From the NCBI GenBank assembly GCA_033439795.1, contig JAUTDP010000001.1:5332001-5396000 (forward strand): a stretch of 64,000 nt of DNA. The letters are read 5' to 3'. A program made the translations under genes and the position numbers. Origin of the DNA: Sordaria brevicollis. Its lineage: Eukaryota; Ascomycota; Sordariomycetes; Sordariales; Sordariaceae. Below, piece by piece: positions 12,117 to 23,315 of the stretch (positions are counted from its first letter, which is position 1; each line of letters opens with the position of its first letter). The notes beneath the pieces were generated by a model. That model was not told the origin of the DNA, did no database searches, and saw nothing but the letters and a program-made list of their open reading frames with translations.

Positions 12117-13716
12117 TGTGAGGGAATGTGTGGTGTACAGATTCAGGAAGAAGATGGAGAGCTGTTCCGGCTTGGTTTGGCAACTTCGAGCAGAGTCATG
12201 GATAGATATCTACCACGATATCACGCCTTTATGACCTTACAACCAGCGACAACCGGATAGCGGAAGAATTCTACGCCTCCACGCATTACTGTGACAGGCC
12301 TCACAATGATGTTTACCTCATGGATGTCATCAAATGGCATGATTTGGATCTCAGTAAGTCGCGAGGCCTGGCTATGCCGAGTATACCCCCACCTATGGCG
12401 CAAGATGAATCATTGCTGAGTGTCTGAGCAAGTTGTCGGGGAATTGGAGAGACTTCCACCTGCAGATTGGGCCGATCCACGACGAGAAAACAGAAACCGA
12501 AGCTATTCCGAACCAATTCGGAGAATTCTACTAACTACCCTCATCGTCTCGTATTGGCCGGTTGTACTCCACGTGCCGATTCTAAGTGCAGATACGTCCT
12601 TCGTCGTAAATTATGACCTATTACGACCTTCCGTATGCCTCTTCTTCATCAAGCCAACAAAGTCACATCGTTCTTCAAACCATTTACGTTCAGGGGTACT
12701 ATGGTAAGCCATCCAGGGGTAAAGTCAGCCAGCGAATATGCCAGGTCCGTGTCCGGAGGGACGGAGCTTGTGCTGCACATAACGGCGATGGTACGAGCAA
12801 CCTGTCAACACAGTTCTGATGATACTCCCATCCCTTTCGAAACATCATCATAGATTAAATTGCCGGAGAGCATCACGTCCCAGCCATGGGTTCTCTTTCA
12901 CAAGGCCGCCTGTTGAAGGGAGCCCCCAAGTATGATGGGACATCCTAAGACTTTTTTTTTTTTTTTTTTTTCGAAGGTCGACTGCACAGTTCGTCATATT
13001 TTTGAGAAAATAAGGATATTGTAACATTTGAATTGAAATGTCCGTGTTCGCAGAAGAACTTATCGAGGTCAAATATACCCGCAGTGCAGGGATTGGCAGC
13101 CCTGGTTCAAGGGCTTACTGTCCAATTTTCCGCTCAGCCTCCAGGATTCAGCGCCGATGACGGATCACTCTGAGAAGAGATTGAAGCAGAAGAGCTGTCA
13201 AAACAGGTGAGAAGAAAGGACTCGGAATGCCTGAAGACGAAAAGGCGATTGCTCTTTCCCCATATCAACCGGCTGCTCTGAGAAATGGATGTTCTTGCCT
13301 CTTTTCTCCCAAGCGCTTCCTCTTCTAGGAAAGCACCTCTAGATGGAAAGTGAAAGAATAATTACCCTGCTCCGAGAACGCAATTCACCCATGGAAACGA
13401 ATGGAAAGAAGTCATGGCTGACTGCAGAATTGGCGGTGCAACACTTTTCGAATTGGAAATATCTTTGGGTCAATGGGCACCTGCAAAGCAGCGCCTCGCT
13501 CCCAACATCGTGCTACATGCACACGCACGTTCCAGTGTTAACTTCACGGTTCACCAAAGCATAACTTCCGGCATAGTTTGTTAGTTGACTATCCGTATCT
13601 TGTATTTTGCTTCGGCCAGATTTTTTCGCCAACCTTCACTCATTTCACACAGGTTGGGATTTGCTTCCAAGATCCCGTCGGATCTTAGTTAATCGAGCGG
13701 CGAGAGAAAGTCGTTC
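12117..13716. other. Intergenic, no gene recognised
   Basis: This 1.6-kb stretch holds the promoter of the dioxygenase gene and the 3' flank of the aldolase gene. A poly-T run lies at about 12,953-12,971. The short open frames have no recognisable domain. Confidence 0.45.
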
Positions 13717-14765
13717 TCACTTCCGATCAACCTTCATCGACTCTACCCCTTGCCTGATCTTTTCTCCAGCCATCTCGATCTCATATTCAATATCCGGTTG
13801 CGCCTCCGCATAGAGCCAATTCTTTTCTCCCGCCATGCGAAAGTTGAACATTGCCATTTCGTCCGGAACAAACTTCTTCTTCAGCTCCGGGTTCCCTGCG
13901 CAGGCAGCCTCGACGCGCAGTTGAATCTCACAGCTTCTATCGAGCAGTCCAAAGAGAAAACTCGCCTCGTCGACCGTTGACCCAACCGTCAACAACCCGT
14001 GATTCAACAAGATAGCGGCTTTCGACTGCTTTCCTAGGACTGAGGCGATGCGTTGTCCCTCTTCAGCAGCTGTGACGATGCCGCCGTAGGTAGGGTCAAC
14101 GGCGATGGAGTTGTAGAGGTCACAGATATCCTGGTGCAACATGTCAAGGGGCTTGCCAAAGGCAGACCAGGCGCGGCCGGCAATGGTATGGGCATGGCAG
14201 ATGGAGTGAACGTCTGGGCGGGCCTTGTGAATTTGCGAGTGGATGTGGTAGCCGGGTGCGTTTACCGGACGGGTCTGAGGAAGATGTTAAACACCGTCCC
14301 AAGAAACCGGCGACATAAGATTTTTCAACTTACCCGGTTCCCACCAACGATTCTTCCAGTATCAATCTCCAAGCATACCATGTCACTAGCATTCAGCAGA
14401 CCGAAATGCTTTCCAATTGGATTCATCCAAATGCACTCGGGGTGCTCCGGGTCGCGGACACTGATGTGGCCGGAGATACCCTCAATGTATCCCATGCGTG
14501 CCCAGTTGCGGAACACGGCCGCCATGTGCAAAAGGATGTGCTCACGCTCTTCTTGATGCGTCGCGAATGTTGGAATACCCGTCAAGGGATTGGGTCCCAT
14601 GCTGAGTTCATGGAGTTGGCACTCTAGCTCCTCCGCTCCACCCGGTTCGGAGCTGCGTGCTAGAGGTTGGGCCGGGTAGGAGGCCGAGCTCCCGGTAGCC
14701 TTGGTGGCAGCTGGCTGCGACGGGAAGCTTGACTTTTCTCCGGACAATGTCCTTGAAGGTGCCAT
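13717..14765 (-). CDS. Class II aldolase/adducin head-domain protein
   Basis: Two exons, 14765-14334 and 14274-13717, joined across a 59-nt intron (GTAAGT donor, TTCCTCAG acceptor), give 329 aa. After a Ser/Pro-rich 70-residue leader comes the domain: [29 protein letters not shown], then the metal-binding His cluster GYHIHSQIH and CHAHT, and [10 protein letters not shown] near the end. These match the class II aldolase/adducin N-terminal fold (L-fuculose- or L-ribulose-phosphate family). Fungal members of this size usually have no assigned substrate. A zinc-dependent aldolase or epimerase activity is possible from the retained His residues but is not shown. The C-terminal tail ([13 protein letters not shown]) is also typical of fungal members. 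It is divergent from the next gene. Confidence 0.88.
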
Positions 14766-15462
14766 ATTTTACGCCAAAGAAATTGGAGAAGGAAGGCTGA
14801 TTGATTGATGTTTCTGGGCAGGGCTCAATTGGCTGAGAAGAAACGGATAATGCCAATTGACGATTCAGGTTCATGTGCTAAGAAAGAGAGAAAAAACCGA
14901 GTGTTCAACACAACACATGGACTGTTCATCTTCGCTTACAAACCTCCTACCTAGGTACCTGCTGCGTTTTATCGAATGGATCTTCTCTGACCATACGATG
15001 GTGATGTCTTCCCTGCGTTGTCATCTGCGGGGTCGTGAGGGGATCATTCAGCTCAAGCTCAAAGAGGCGAACAATGTGCGTGGGGGTAACATTGCTGAGC
15101 TCCATCCTAAGTTTGGATAGTCAGCAAGCCACTCTATGAGAAAGTCTGGACCACACATTCTCTTTCTTCAAAGACTGGTATTTGAAACCGTCGAGTTGAG
15201 CGAGAACCTTGCTGGCCGCCTCACAGTGTCAGTATTCCATCTGCACTGTTTTGGACTACGGCCGGCGGTTCGGGCCGCTTAGGAAGGCGCATGGGATGAA
15301 CGGAGAAATCTGCAAGCCGACCACCGTCCATTTCACTTTCTTCTCCGTGACTTCGTTTCTTCTCCGATCCTTGTCTTCCAGGATCCTACCTACGGATCAC
15401 GACATCCACAGCCTCCTCCCCAAAATTCAAGCAGAGTGGCATTGATTCTTACGGTTGTCATC
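14766..15462. promoter_or_regulatory. Divergent promoter region, aldolase (-) and small mitochondrial protein (+)
   Basis: The start codons of the two flanking genes face away from each other across about 700 bp. A CT-rich tract with TTTCTTCTCCG-like blocks lies around 15,335-15,375, the usual pyrimidine-rich leader of a fungal gene. No other feature is supported. Confidence 0.4.
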
Positions 15463-15849
15463 ATGCGCCTTACATCGCGAACCCTGTCCGCCCGTCTGCC
15501 AGCTCGTACTACTAGCCGACGGCCACTATTCTACCAGGCAGCAGTGGCGACAAATATCACAACATCAGCGCGAATTGCTTCTCGATTCTTCTCCTGCCAC
15601 GCAGTACGCGCCAGCCCAGCACCAAGTTCGGAACCGAAAGTCAAGGTTCCCTACCCCGCCTTCAGCTTCGAGCACCTTGGAATCAGCAACAAATGGAACA
15701 AGTACATCATGATGTTCTTCATCACCATGGGCACCATCGAGACCTATCTTTGGTACAAATATCTTCCTGCCTGGTGGGACGCTAGGAAAGACACTGCCAC
15801 GGAACACGAGGAGCAACGTAGCGGCTCCCAGTCACAGACCGCCAACTGA
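15463..15849 (+). CDS. Small mitochondrial inner-membrane protein of unknown function
   Basis: A single-exon frame. The ATG at 15463 gives 128 aa beginning MRLTSRTLSARLPART, an Arg/Ser/Thr-rich stretch without acidic residues, which is a convincing mitochondrial presequence. An in-frame upstream ATG at 15436 would add nine hydrophobic residues and spoil it. A single membrane segment follows (YIMMFFITMGTIETYLW, about residues 80-96), with a charged polar tail (HEEQRSGSQSQ) facing the other side. The size and build resemble accessory subunits or assembly factors of the respiratory chain, but I recognise no family. The function is left open. Confidence 0.72.
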   Translation: MRLTSRTLSARLPARTTSRRPLFYQAAVATNITTSARIASRFFSCHAVRASPAPSSEPKVKVPYPAFSFEHLGISNKWNKYIMMFFITMGTIETYLWYKYLPAWWDARKDTATEHEEQRSGSQSQTAN

Positions 15850-17545
15850 TGCATCACAAGGAACGATGTCGCCACGCTATTCGTAGCCCCGAGTCGCTGC
15901 GCTTGAGTGATGATGTGCCACAGCAGTGTGTCGGTCTGCTTAACTCGGCTTGCTTCCCCAAGAAGGTACTCGAAACGAAGTCTTAATATAGAGACCGCAA
16001 TCCAAACTCATCGTCATCTCCAGCTGCAGCTACCGACCCCCAACTCCTTCTCCGCCACTACCACCTCGACTTTTAGAGAAAACGGTTGAGGCTCTTGGAG
16101 AAATGGCGCAGTCACCATCATCAATGTCACCATATGGGCTTGCTGTAGATGCTGTTGCTTCGCATTGACTTTGTTACCACTCGACCAACCTCCTCAGGTT
16201 GAAAGCCCGACATATTGCGCTTGACGAGCGAACAAAGGGCAATTGTGCCATATTCATCGCTCATATTACCGACAAGCGTATGTCTTATGTTCTGGGCGGC
16301 CTAATGAGGATTACACAAAGCCTTTGCATCGATATCAGATCATGTTGGGAATGGGGAGGATCGCGTTACTGGTCCAATAAAATCTCTTCGACAGAAGTTC
16401 AATCGCTTTCTACTCTGCACACCGTTCCATCGAAGAGCTGTCCAAGCCACATAATCAACTTTTTTGCTTCCACCGTCTTACCACCACGCTCGCGGACGGA
16501 GCTCTTCCGGCATCTCGCTGAAAAGCCATACACGACAGCCAAGCTTTTTAAGGCTGATCTAGCCGCAGTTTGGGATATTCCTTTGCGACACCTCGTACGA
16601 CTTCCCCCTTGCATGCTTTAGGTAAAGAAGCCGACCTGGAGCAACCGCGACCCGGCATTGATATATGGAAAAGATTTTACATTTTCCTAATGGAAATTAC
16701 AGGGTTGCTTGTCAAGCACGCCATCCAAGTTGGCCTTTTACTCTATCTGCTTCAGATTTTTCTCTGCTGCTTGGCCATTGTGCGATGTCGAGATCTTTTG
16801 CCAGCGGTATGCAGTCATGTCACCAGAGGAGAAAGGTAAACACAACAACGTATCCCGATCGACGGTTTTTTTTTTTTTTTTTTTCTTTTTTTTTCTTCTT
16901 CGCATGGTCTTCTTTCAATCTCCATCTCTTTCCACCCTTTTGGAGGACTGCTGCTTTTTGTATCATGGAGCCTGAGCCGTGTGTCAAATTGTTGAAGCTT
17001 TTGAATTGCATCGATTGTTTATTTCATGAAGAGTACTGGATTGCCGCTGAATCAGATCAACACTGAGTAGTGGAATCCCACTTTAGCCTTTTGTTTATCA
17101 CAGCCCTGAGCGCATTCTGTAATACTTCATACGTGCTCATTGCACTTAGTCAGCGACGCTACACCGCAGCTCCCCGTGTTGTGATGAGAGGCTCTGATGC
17201 TACACGGCGTTATGACCCCCCACATTTCTGCTATACTTTACATCTTTCCGTTTCGAGCTACACCGAGATTATTGTTACCATGGCGTGAGATGATGCGGGC
17301 TCACGAGCCTCGCTGGTAAAGGTACACCGCGTTGCTTTCCAGATCAGGTACTTAACTCCGAGGAGTCACAAGGTGTATCCACGATTGCAAAAGCAGAGTA
17401 TTTCTGCTTGACTGTCCCGGTAGGGCTGATGAAAAGCACCGGTCCAGGACCTTGCACTTTGACAGCTACGATGCCATTGACTTTTGCAACACTGGTTTCG
17501 GCTTAGTTGTCAACGTCACCCAAAAAAATAAGTTCATTCTGAATC
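15850..17545. other. Intergenic, no gene recognised
   Basis: About 1.7 kb ahead of the bZIP gene. It contains a long T-rich tract at about 16,865-16,902 (T18, C, T9). The open frames are short and low in complexity. The 3' part must hold the bZIP promoter. Confidence 0.45.
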
Positions 17546-19209
17546 ATGTCTTCGTCTAACCCTTCAGCCCATCCCTACGCTTTGCCTGATCTTACCGAGG
17601 TTAAGCTTTCAGTAGAGGACGACTGGACCAAGGTGAAGGACAGAAAAGAAAAGAAGCGGATTCAGAACCGTGTTGCCCAGAGGACGTACCGTAAGTGCTG
17701 CATCTATTCTATCAGGAACAGTCTCTAATTCGCACGCAAAGGCAACCGCATGAAGGCACGCATAGGAGAGCTACAGCAGAAACTCGAATATCATGAGAGG
17801 AACAAGGGAACATCTACAAATGGTGATTCTCCTAATGGTGACGGTGCCAATGGCCAGGATACGAACAGGAGCCCGTCTGTACAACTTCCGACTCCAACGT
17901 ATACGACAGACAACAGTCCATCTCCAAGGCCGGATGAAGAGTCGGTAATGTTCGAGGACATTCACTGGCACAACTATCACGACCCGCACGCTCTCCATGC
18001 GGATGCAACCCAGTTATTCGACCTTTTGCCAGTCACAACGCCCTCAAATACGCCGCCATCTGGAGTCTTTTCTGCACGGCATTCGAGCATCACGGATAGT
18101 GGGTACACTTCGACTGCTGTGCAAGAGTATTTGCGGCTCCGAATGGAATCTTTCGACAATCAGCATCATCCAGCTGGTCTCCAAGCCCATAACTATGACC
18201 TTGGTCTTTCCGCACGTAGCGGCGATTCACTTTGTAGGTTCAGACAACCCACATCCTCCAAGGTGCAGCCGGTTAACCGATGGCTCCAGTAGTCCACGAC
18301 ACCCCTGATATCGACCCATTGCTGTTTTCTAGCGATGGACTCGATATGAGCGTAGGGTATGCAAAAGAAGACGATGAAGGCCACCTCTCGAACTGGAGAC
18401 ACCAGTCAACGGAAACAATCAACCCAGATCGGGTAGCTGTCTCACCGGCTGTACCCCTGGATCTTTCGAATTCGAGAAAGAGCAAGACTTGTGACCTTAC
18501 CATCATCACCAAACCCAGCAAAATCAGCCACAAAGCTCCTCCACACACAGCTTCACTGCCCACCAAGCGACCCACGCTGGATGAACGCGTGGAAAGCGTC
18601 ATGGAACGGGTCGAAACAGCAGGCTTCGACAGCTTTGACTCCTTAGCCACGCTATACTACAACGCCAAGTTCGGGGATTCTTCATCACTTGCAGTGGAGC
18701 AGAGGCTCAGTCGCAATCGCCGTCTTCCCAAGCTCTTCGCCGACGTCTTTTCCGCTGCTCAAGATTGGGGTCCATGGGAACAACGACCGCTCTTCGATGA
18801 GGTCCTTCGAATGTCGGAGAGTATGTTGATTGGCGAAGCGAGGGGTGTGCACAGCACGCTTCATGCGAGCATTGGTGGGCTGGCTAGGTCGGCGAAGGAC
18901 GAGCAGACTGCGAAGAGTGCGATTCCGGGGCTGAAGAGGTTGATGGAGAGTAATGTGAGTTCCCAAACAACCCTTCTTAGCCATGCCTATTTGGACTTCC
19001 TAGGGCACCATCTTCACTATGATGGCTGCTGACACAGCATTGCCCAGTTACCGAATCTCTGGGCTCAGATGACGGCTTTGGCGACCGAGAACCGAGCAGT
19101 GCGGCAGCGGGACCGCTCGAACACGGTGCTGGCCACGATACTGGTGTTGCAGTGCTCTGGTCAAATACCGAAGGAGAGTCTTATGGCATTGTTGGATGCT
19201 TGCCTATGA
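17546..19209 (+). CDS. bZIP transcription factor
   Basis: Four exons: 17546-17690, 17742-18233, 18290-18954 and 19048-19209. Frame is kept across all three introns, and the last exon ends with TGA at 19207. The basic region KKRIQNRVAQRTYRNRMKAR follows the fungal QNRxAQR pattern and is split by the first intron inside the Arg codon. A short leucine zipper follows (IGELQQKLEYHE). The middle is Ser/Pro/Asn-rich and probably disordered. The C-terminal 120 residues (a HASIGGLARSAKDEQ region, then LPNLWAQMTALATENRAVRQ, ending LMALLDACL) are helical and resemble the conserved tail of fungal bZIP regulators. It is nuclear and DNA-binding. Target genes cannot be inferred. A model that stopped at the first in-frame stop (17728) would lose the zipper. 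Confidence 0.9.
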
Positions 19210-19486
19210 TGGATTTGCCCACCTTGGCATGGCTCGAGATGGGCCTCCCGCCGAATAATATCAGACAGATCATGACTTCTGAGGGAGAGATAATAGAAAT
19301 GAAGAGCTCAAGAACCGCGCGGAGCCAGGCTGTTAAATTATACATAAGGGGAGTCCCAGGTATGGAGCATTGCTATCTCATTCTCATTCAAAAACTCAGC
19401 ATTAGAGCCCAACTGTTTCACACCTGACAAATAGCAAAGCTAGAGTGTCGTGGGGGGAATTGAAGATATTTTTCATGAAGGAACTA

Positions 19487-19835
19487 CAGTAGATACCCTA
19501 GTAATTGCAACCCCCAATAAATGCAACCCCCCCAAAAAATGCAAGATATTTTCAGACCGCAATTATTTACAGTGTGACAACTGCTAACTGCAAATTGCAA
19601 CTGGTAATAGCCATCTTGCAATTATCTAGGGGTTTGATTAGCGCTTTCGGACCGCCAACACCTGATAAATCCACCTTAACAGCCCTGACAGGAGGTTTGA
19701 CAAGGCCGTTATGGAAACAGGGGGGTTCTTTCACGGGGAGGATACACTATACCTAGAAGCCAATAAATGCAAGTGCCCATTAAATGCAAGAAAAATTGTG
19801 GCCCAGATTAGTTGCATTTACTAGGGTGTCTACTG
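19487..19835. mobile_element. MITE-like element with 25-bp terminal inverted repeats and TA target duplication
   Basis: The left end (19487-19511) and the reverse complement of the right end (19811-19835) match at 23 of 25 positions, both starting CAGTAGAYACCCTAGTAA. Each end is flanked by TA (19485-19486 and 19836-19837), as expected for Tc1/mariner-pogo (Fot1-like) insertion. The 349-bp interior has no transposase frame, so it is a non-autonomous copy. Copies of AATAAATGCAA occur just inside the left end (about 19,516) and near the right end (about 19,763), in direct orientation. It lies 280 bp downstream of the bZIP stop codon. It shows no strong RIP signature. Confidence 0.85.
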
Positions 19836-19837
19836 TA

Positions 19838-22063
19838 CAAATTTCTTGAAACCGAATTTCCCGTCTTCATCTTTCCTCACCCTCCTCATATTTATATCAC
19901 GTAAGAGCTCGGCAACGGACCAAAAACATGACAGGCTCGATCCGAGTCAAGATTTCGTCCTCCACTCTAGAAGCAACGTGTAGCGTAGGGGTAGTGTAAC
20001 AGACCAACCAAGTTTACCATCTAACTGCGAGTTATAGCACCGTCTCGCTGACCCGTAGGATAAGAGGCAGAGCCGCCACAACGGCGCGATCATACTCAGT
20101 TCTTTCCAGCGGGTGTAACAACTGATGGGAAAATTCGCGAACAGTTAAGAGACTATTTTCCTCGTGGGGTGGCTAAGCCGAAGCCCAGTCTAGAGTCCTG
20201 GACAAACGTATGCTAAATGGGCATGCAGAAGTCATGTGGATATCCACTGTTGATTCCTTATCATCCACTTCAAGACGCTCGTAGAAGAAGTCTTTGGAAT
20301 ATAAAAATGTTGCCCTTGTCCAAGCGATCATGATGTTTGTTCGACTGGCAATGTTGGGACTTCTTAACTGTCAGTGGGCAAGTCCCGAGGAAGCAGTTCG
20401 CTTAAAATGCCCGTATAGGTTTAGCGTCTTCTATGAGCTGGTAACAATATCCTAAAGTGGTTCAGTGGCAGACTGGTCCCTGTCCCATCACAAGTTTGAG
20501 TGCTATGGGGGAGCTGCTCGGGTTTGTAACCTGGGCACTTCATCGAGTATCTTTATCACCAACGTTACTTTTTTTTCTGTTCTTTTTGCGTTCTGTTTTC
20601 CTCTGGGATATTACCTCTACTCTTTTGGTTTCCGTGTTTTTCGTCTGATGGTACGTCGAAGCTGTCGTGGTTGACGGTCTTGTTGTTTGCGATGCTGTTA
20701 TTAGCAGGTACCCTGCAATGGGCGAATTTTTGAAGCAACAGCGAGGATCCACTAACACTTACAATCCCCAGCACTAACAGCAGTAGCCTATGGCTCCATG
20801 GCCGCAACACCACCATGAGCATGTCACGATTGGCAAATCGGAACGCTAAGAGCTGTATTTCATTATGTTGAATTATGGACGATGCTCTACTAGCAAATGC
20901 TAAAAGACCAAAACTCCAAACCTCATCTCTTCTTACACATATTGTGCGTATTGTCCTGTTGGTTTTGTCCTTCACCATCCTGCCAACTTTCCTCTCCTTC
21001 GAGCGAGTGTCCGCCCACAACTGATGCATGCTTATGAAGTCGCGTCTCCTTCAAGCAGCCAAAAAGAAGAGTACGCTTGGCTGGCTCAGTCCCGTCTGTT
21101 TCCCAAGTAGCCATGCTTCTATGGTTCAAAAAAGCAGTTGGTTTGTCTGTATGAACCCTCGATTGGGAGTTGAGTATCAAGCCGACCAAGTAGTCTAGTG
21201 CAGCGGTAATGATAGTTTTGCAGCGGTGATGGTTTGGTATTTGGGATCTAGGGTTCGGTTTCAAGTGACCACTGGAGGTGAATGATGTTCAATATACCGA
21301 AATGGGATGATTGACGCTTGAGCGAGCCATAATGACTTGGAAGACGATCGGCGAGAAGCCAACAATCTAAATGGACAAGTGGAAGCAGTCAAGCACAAGG
21401 CCAAGACCTGGGAAGAAGAGCGTGTATAAGGTAGTTAACTTGGGGAGAGCCACTCCCTCCATCCCGTCCTTTCCCACGGACAGGAGACACTTGCCTAGAT
21501 GAATGGAGGAGGGAAACGCAGTGGCAGGTATCTAGAATCTACTGTCAACCAGACATTGCCCGACCATCTCCTAGAATCCTCAATTCACCCAACGCACCTT
21601 CCAAGAAACCACCTCGGACCACAAGTAAAGGTCAGATCCGGATTGAGCGCGCCATACAATCTGTGTCGCACCTACCTACCCAACGCCCGGAACACCCTTC
21701 AGGAAGGAACAGGCATGCCCAGAGAATATGTCAGCTGTCAAGTTCTGAATCAAGATGTATCCAAACGTCACTTCTTCCGTCTCACCAAATAGTAGTAAAC
21801 ACCTTAAATCGTATTTGAAGCAGAAACACTCGCATACCGAGACTCCTCACTCCACGAACCTGTTCCAAAGAAGCAACGGTCAGGTAAGATGAGTGAAGAC
21901 AGAAGAAGGGAACGACGGGTAATAGCAATGCCTGTCTAACGCCGAGACTGCCTTTCAATATTACTCAACCCCTCCTTAACATCCAGAACAATGACCAATA
22001 CAAAACAAACACCACAGCAAAAACCTCGCAACGATGAAACCACCCATTCTCTGACTACGCCAG
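19838..22063. other. Intergenic, no gene recognised
   Basis: No frame in this 2.2 kb carries a recognisable domain. A D-arm-like string near 20,458-20,475 was examined and rejected as a tRNA. The region also holds the 3' flank of the coiled-coil gene. Confidence 0.45.
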
Positions 22064-22887
22064 TCAAATAACCCTCAAAACCTCCTCCCTCAACCCCATA
22101 ACCGCAAACTCATTAATCAACAACGCCAACTGCTGCTCATAAGTCTCATGCGCCAACCGAATCCTCTCCTCCACCAGCCCATCGATCCTCTGCTCTTTTT
22201 GGAGATCCAGCATGCCGTTTCCGTTCATGTTGCTGTTACTATCGTTTGCGGCGGCGGCGGCAGCGGAGGGGTAGAAAAAGATGTTTTGGCGCCGGCGCCG
22301 GTTGTTTTTGGCTTCTTGCTTGAGCAGGCGGAGCCGGTCTTCGAGTTCCGTTTTGAGGTTTTTGCGCCGGCGGATGAAGGCTTCGAGAAATTTTTTGAGT
22401 TGGATGTGGCGGATTATGTCGGCGCGGGTGAGGGTGTTGGTGTTGGAGGGGTTGGGGTTGAGAGGGTCGTCGGGGGTGTTTGAGTGGAGGGTGGTGGAGT
22501 TGAGGGTGCTGCTTGAAGGAGCGAGAGTTGTCGGGCCGTTGAGGGTTTGGATTTTGTCACTGTAACTGTTACTGCTGCCGCTGCTTCCGTCTTGAGAAGG
22601 GATGTCGTAGCTTGGTTTGCTGTGAGACGTTGCCCTTAGTGGGTTGCTGATTGTGCGCTTGGGCTGGAGTGACAAAGGTTTGATGGGTCCGATTCGGAGG
22701 GCGCTTGGAGGCTTGATGTCGGTGAAGTGCCTCCGGAAGCTGCGCGGTCTTTCGTCTGGTAGGTAGTCGGAGAGGTCGATGTGTGGACTGTGACTTTGCA
22801 AGACATCAATATTGCCTCCTTTTTCATTCGGATAATCACAAGAAAGATAACCCCATACCTGTCAGATGTGTGCGATTCGGTATCCAT
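22064..22887 (-). CDS. Conserved-looking hypothetical protein with C-terminal coiled coil
   Basis: The long frame has no usable ATG at its 5' end. A short first exon 22887-22859 (MDTESHTSD) spliced to 22793-22064 gives 252 aa in frame. The 65-nt intron starts GTATGG and ends CAAAG, so the acceptor is AAG and not YAG. The N-terminal half is Ser/Thr/Pro/Asn-rich and disordered. From about residue 130, LTRADIIRHIQLKKFLEAFI and a long charged helix with an RRRR cluster form a likely coiled coil, interrupted by a poly-Ala stretch. A second helix (LVEERIRLAHETYEQQLALL) ends the protein. I do not recognise the family. The build suggests a scaffold or nuclear protein, but no function is claimed. Confidence 0.7.
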
Positions 22888-23315
22888 GGCTTTGCGTAGC
22901 GGGAAAGGAGCTCTAAGTCTAGCGGGCAGCTTTGATGATGGATTCAGAATTTGGGTGCTCAAATTTACGGAGAAGAGGTCAAGCATGAATGGACATCCGA
23001 TTGCCTTGGTCAGTTGGTCTGGTAGGATGTGGAAGTGGAAGGGGAAAGGCTCTGCCCAAAAACCATGGCCTCTGGAACCATGCGTCAAGATAGTTGACAA
23101 TCAATTATGTTCATCGTGACGATCCTTTAAGAGCATCAATGAGTAAAGTTTTCACATTAAGCGGAAGAGAGCGACTTTTGACTACACAGCGGCGCATGCA
23201 TGCGTTAAGGCTGCATACATGCAGCCAGCTACGTAGTACCAGACAGTTATCGTCATCTCCCTCCAAATAGTTGATCATTGCCTTCATATTGCCTCAGTGT
23301 AGCGATTGTAGAGAC
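22888..23315. other. Short intergenic region with perfect palindromes
   Basis: Between the coiled-coil gene start and the HET gene end. At 23,209-23,226 an 8-bp perfect inverted repeat (GGCTGCAT/ATGCAGCC) surrounds a 2-base loop. Just upstream lies the self-complementary CGCATGCATGCG at about 23,193-23,204. No gene is seen. Confidence 0.55.

Noticed and set aside
16860..16910. Long T-tract considered as a retroposon poly-A tail
   Set aside because: No target duplication, no upstream element frame, and a C interrupts the run. A simple homopolymer is enough.
20450..20530. tRNA-like string GTGGTTCAGTGGCAGA
   Set aside because: It resembles a D arm, but no acceptor or anticodon stem closes and the T arm is imperfect. 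At most a decayed tRNA fragment.
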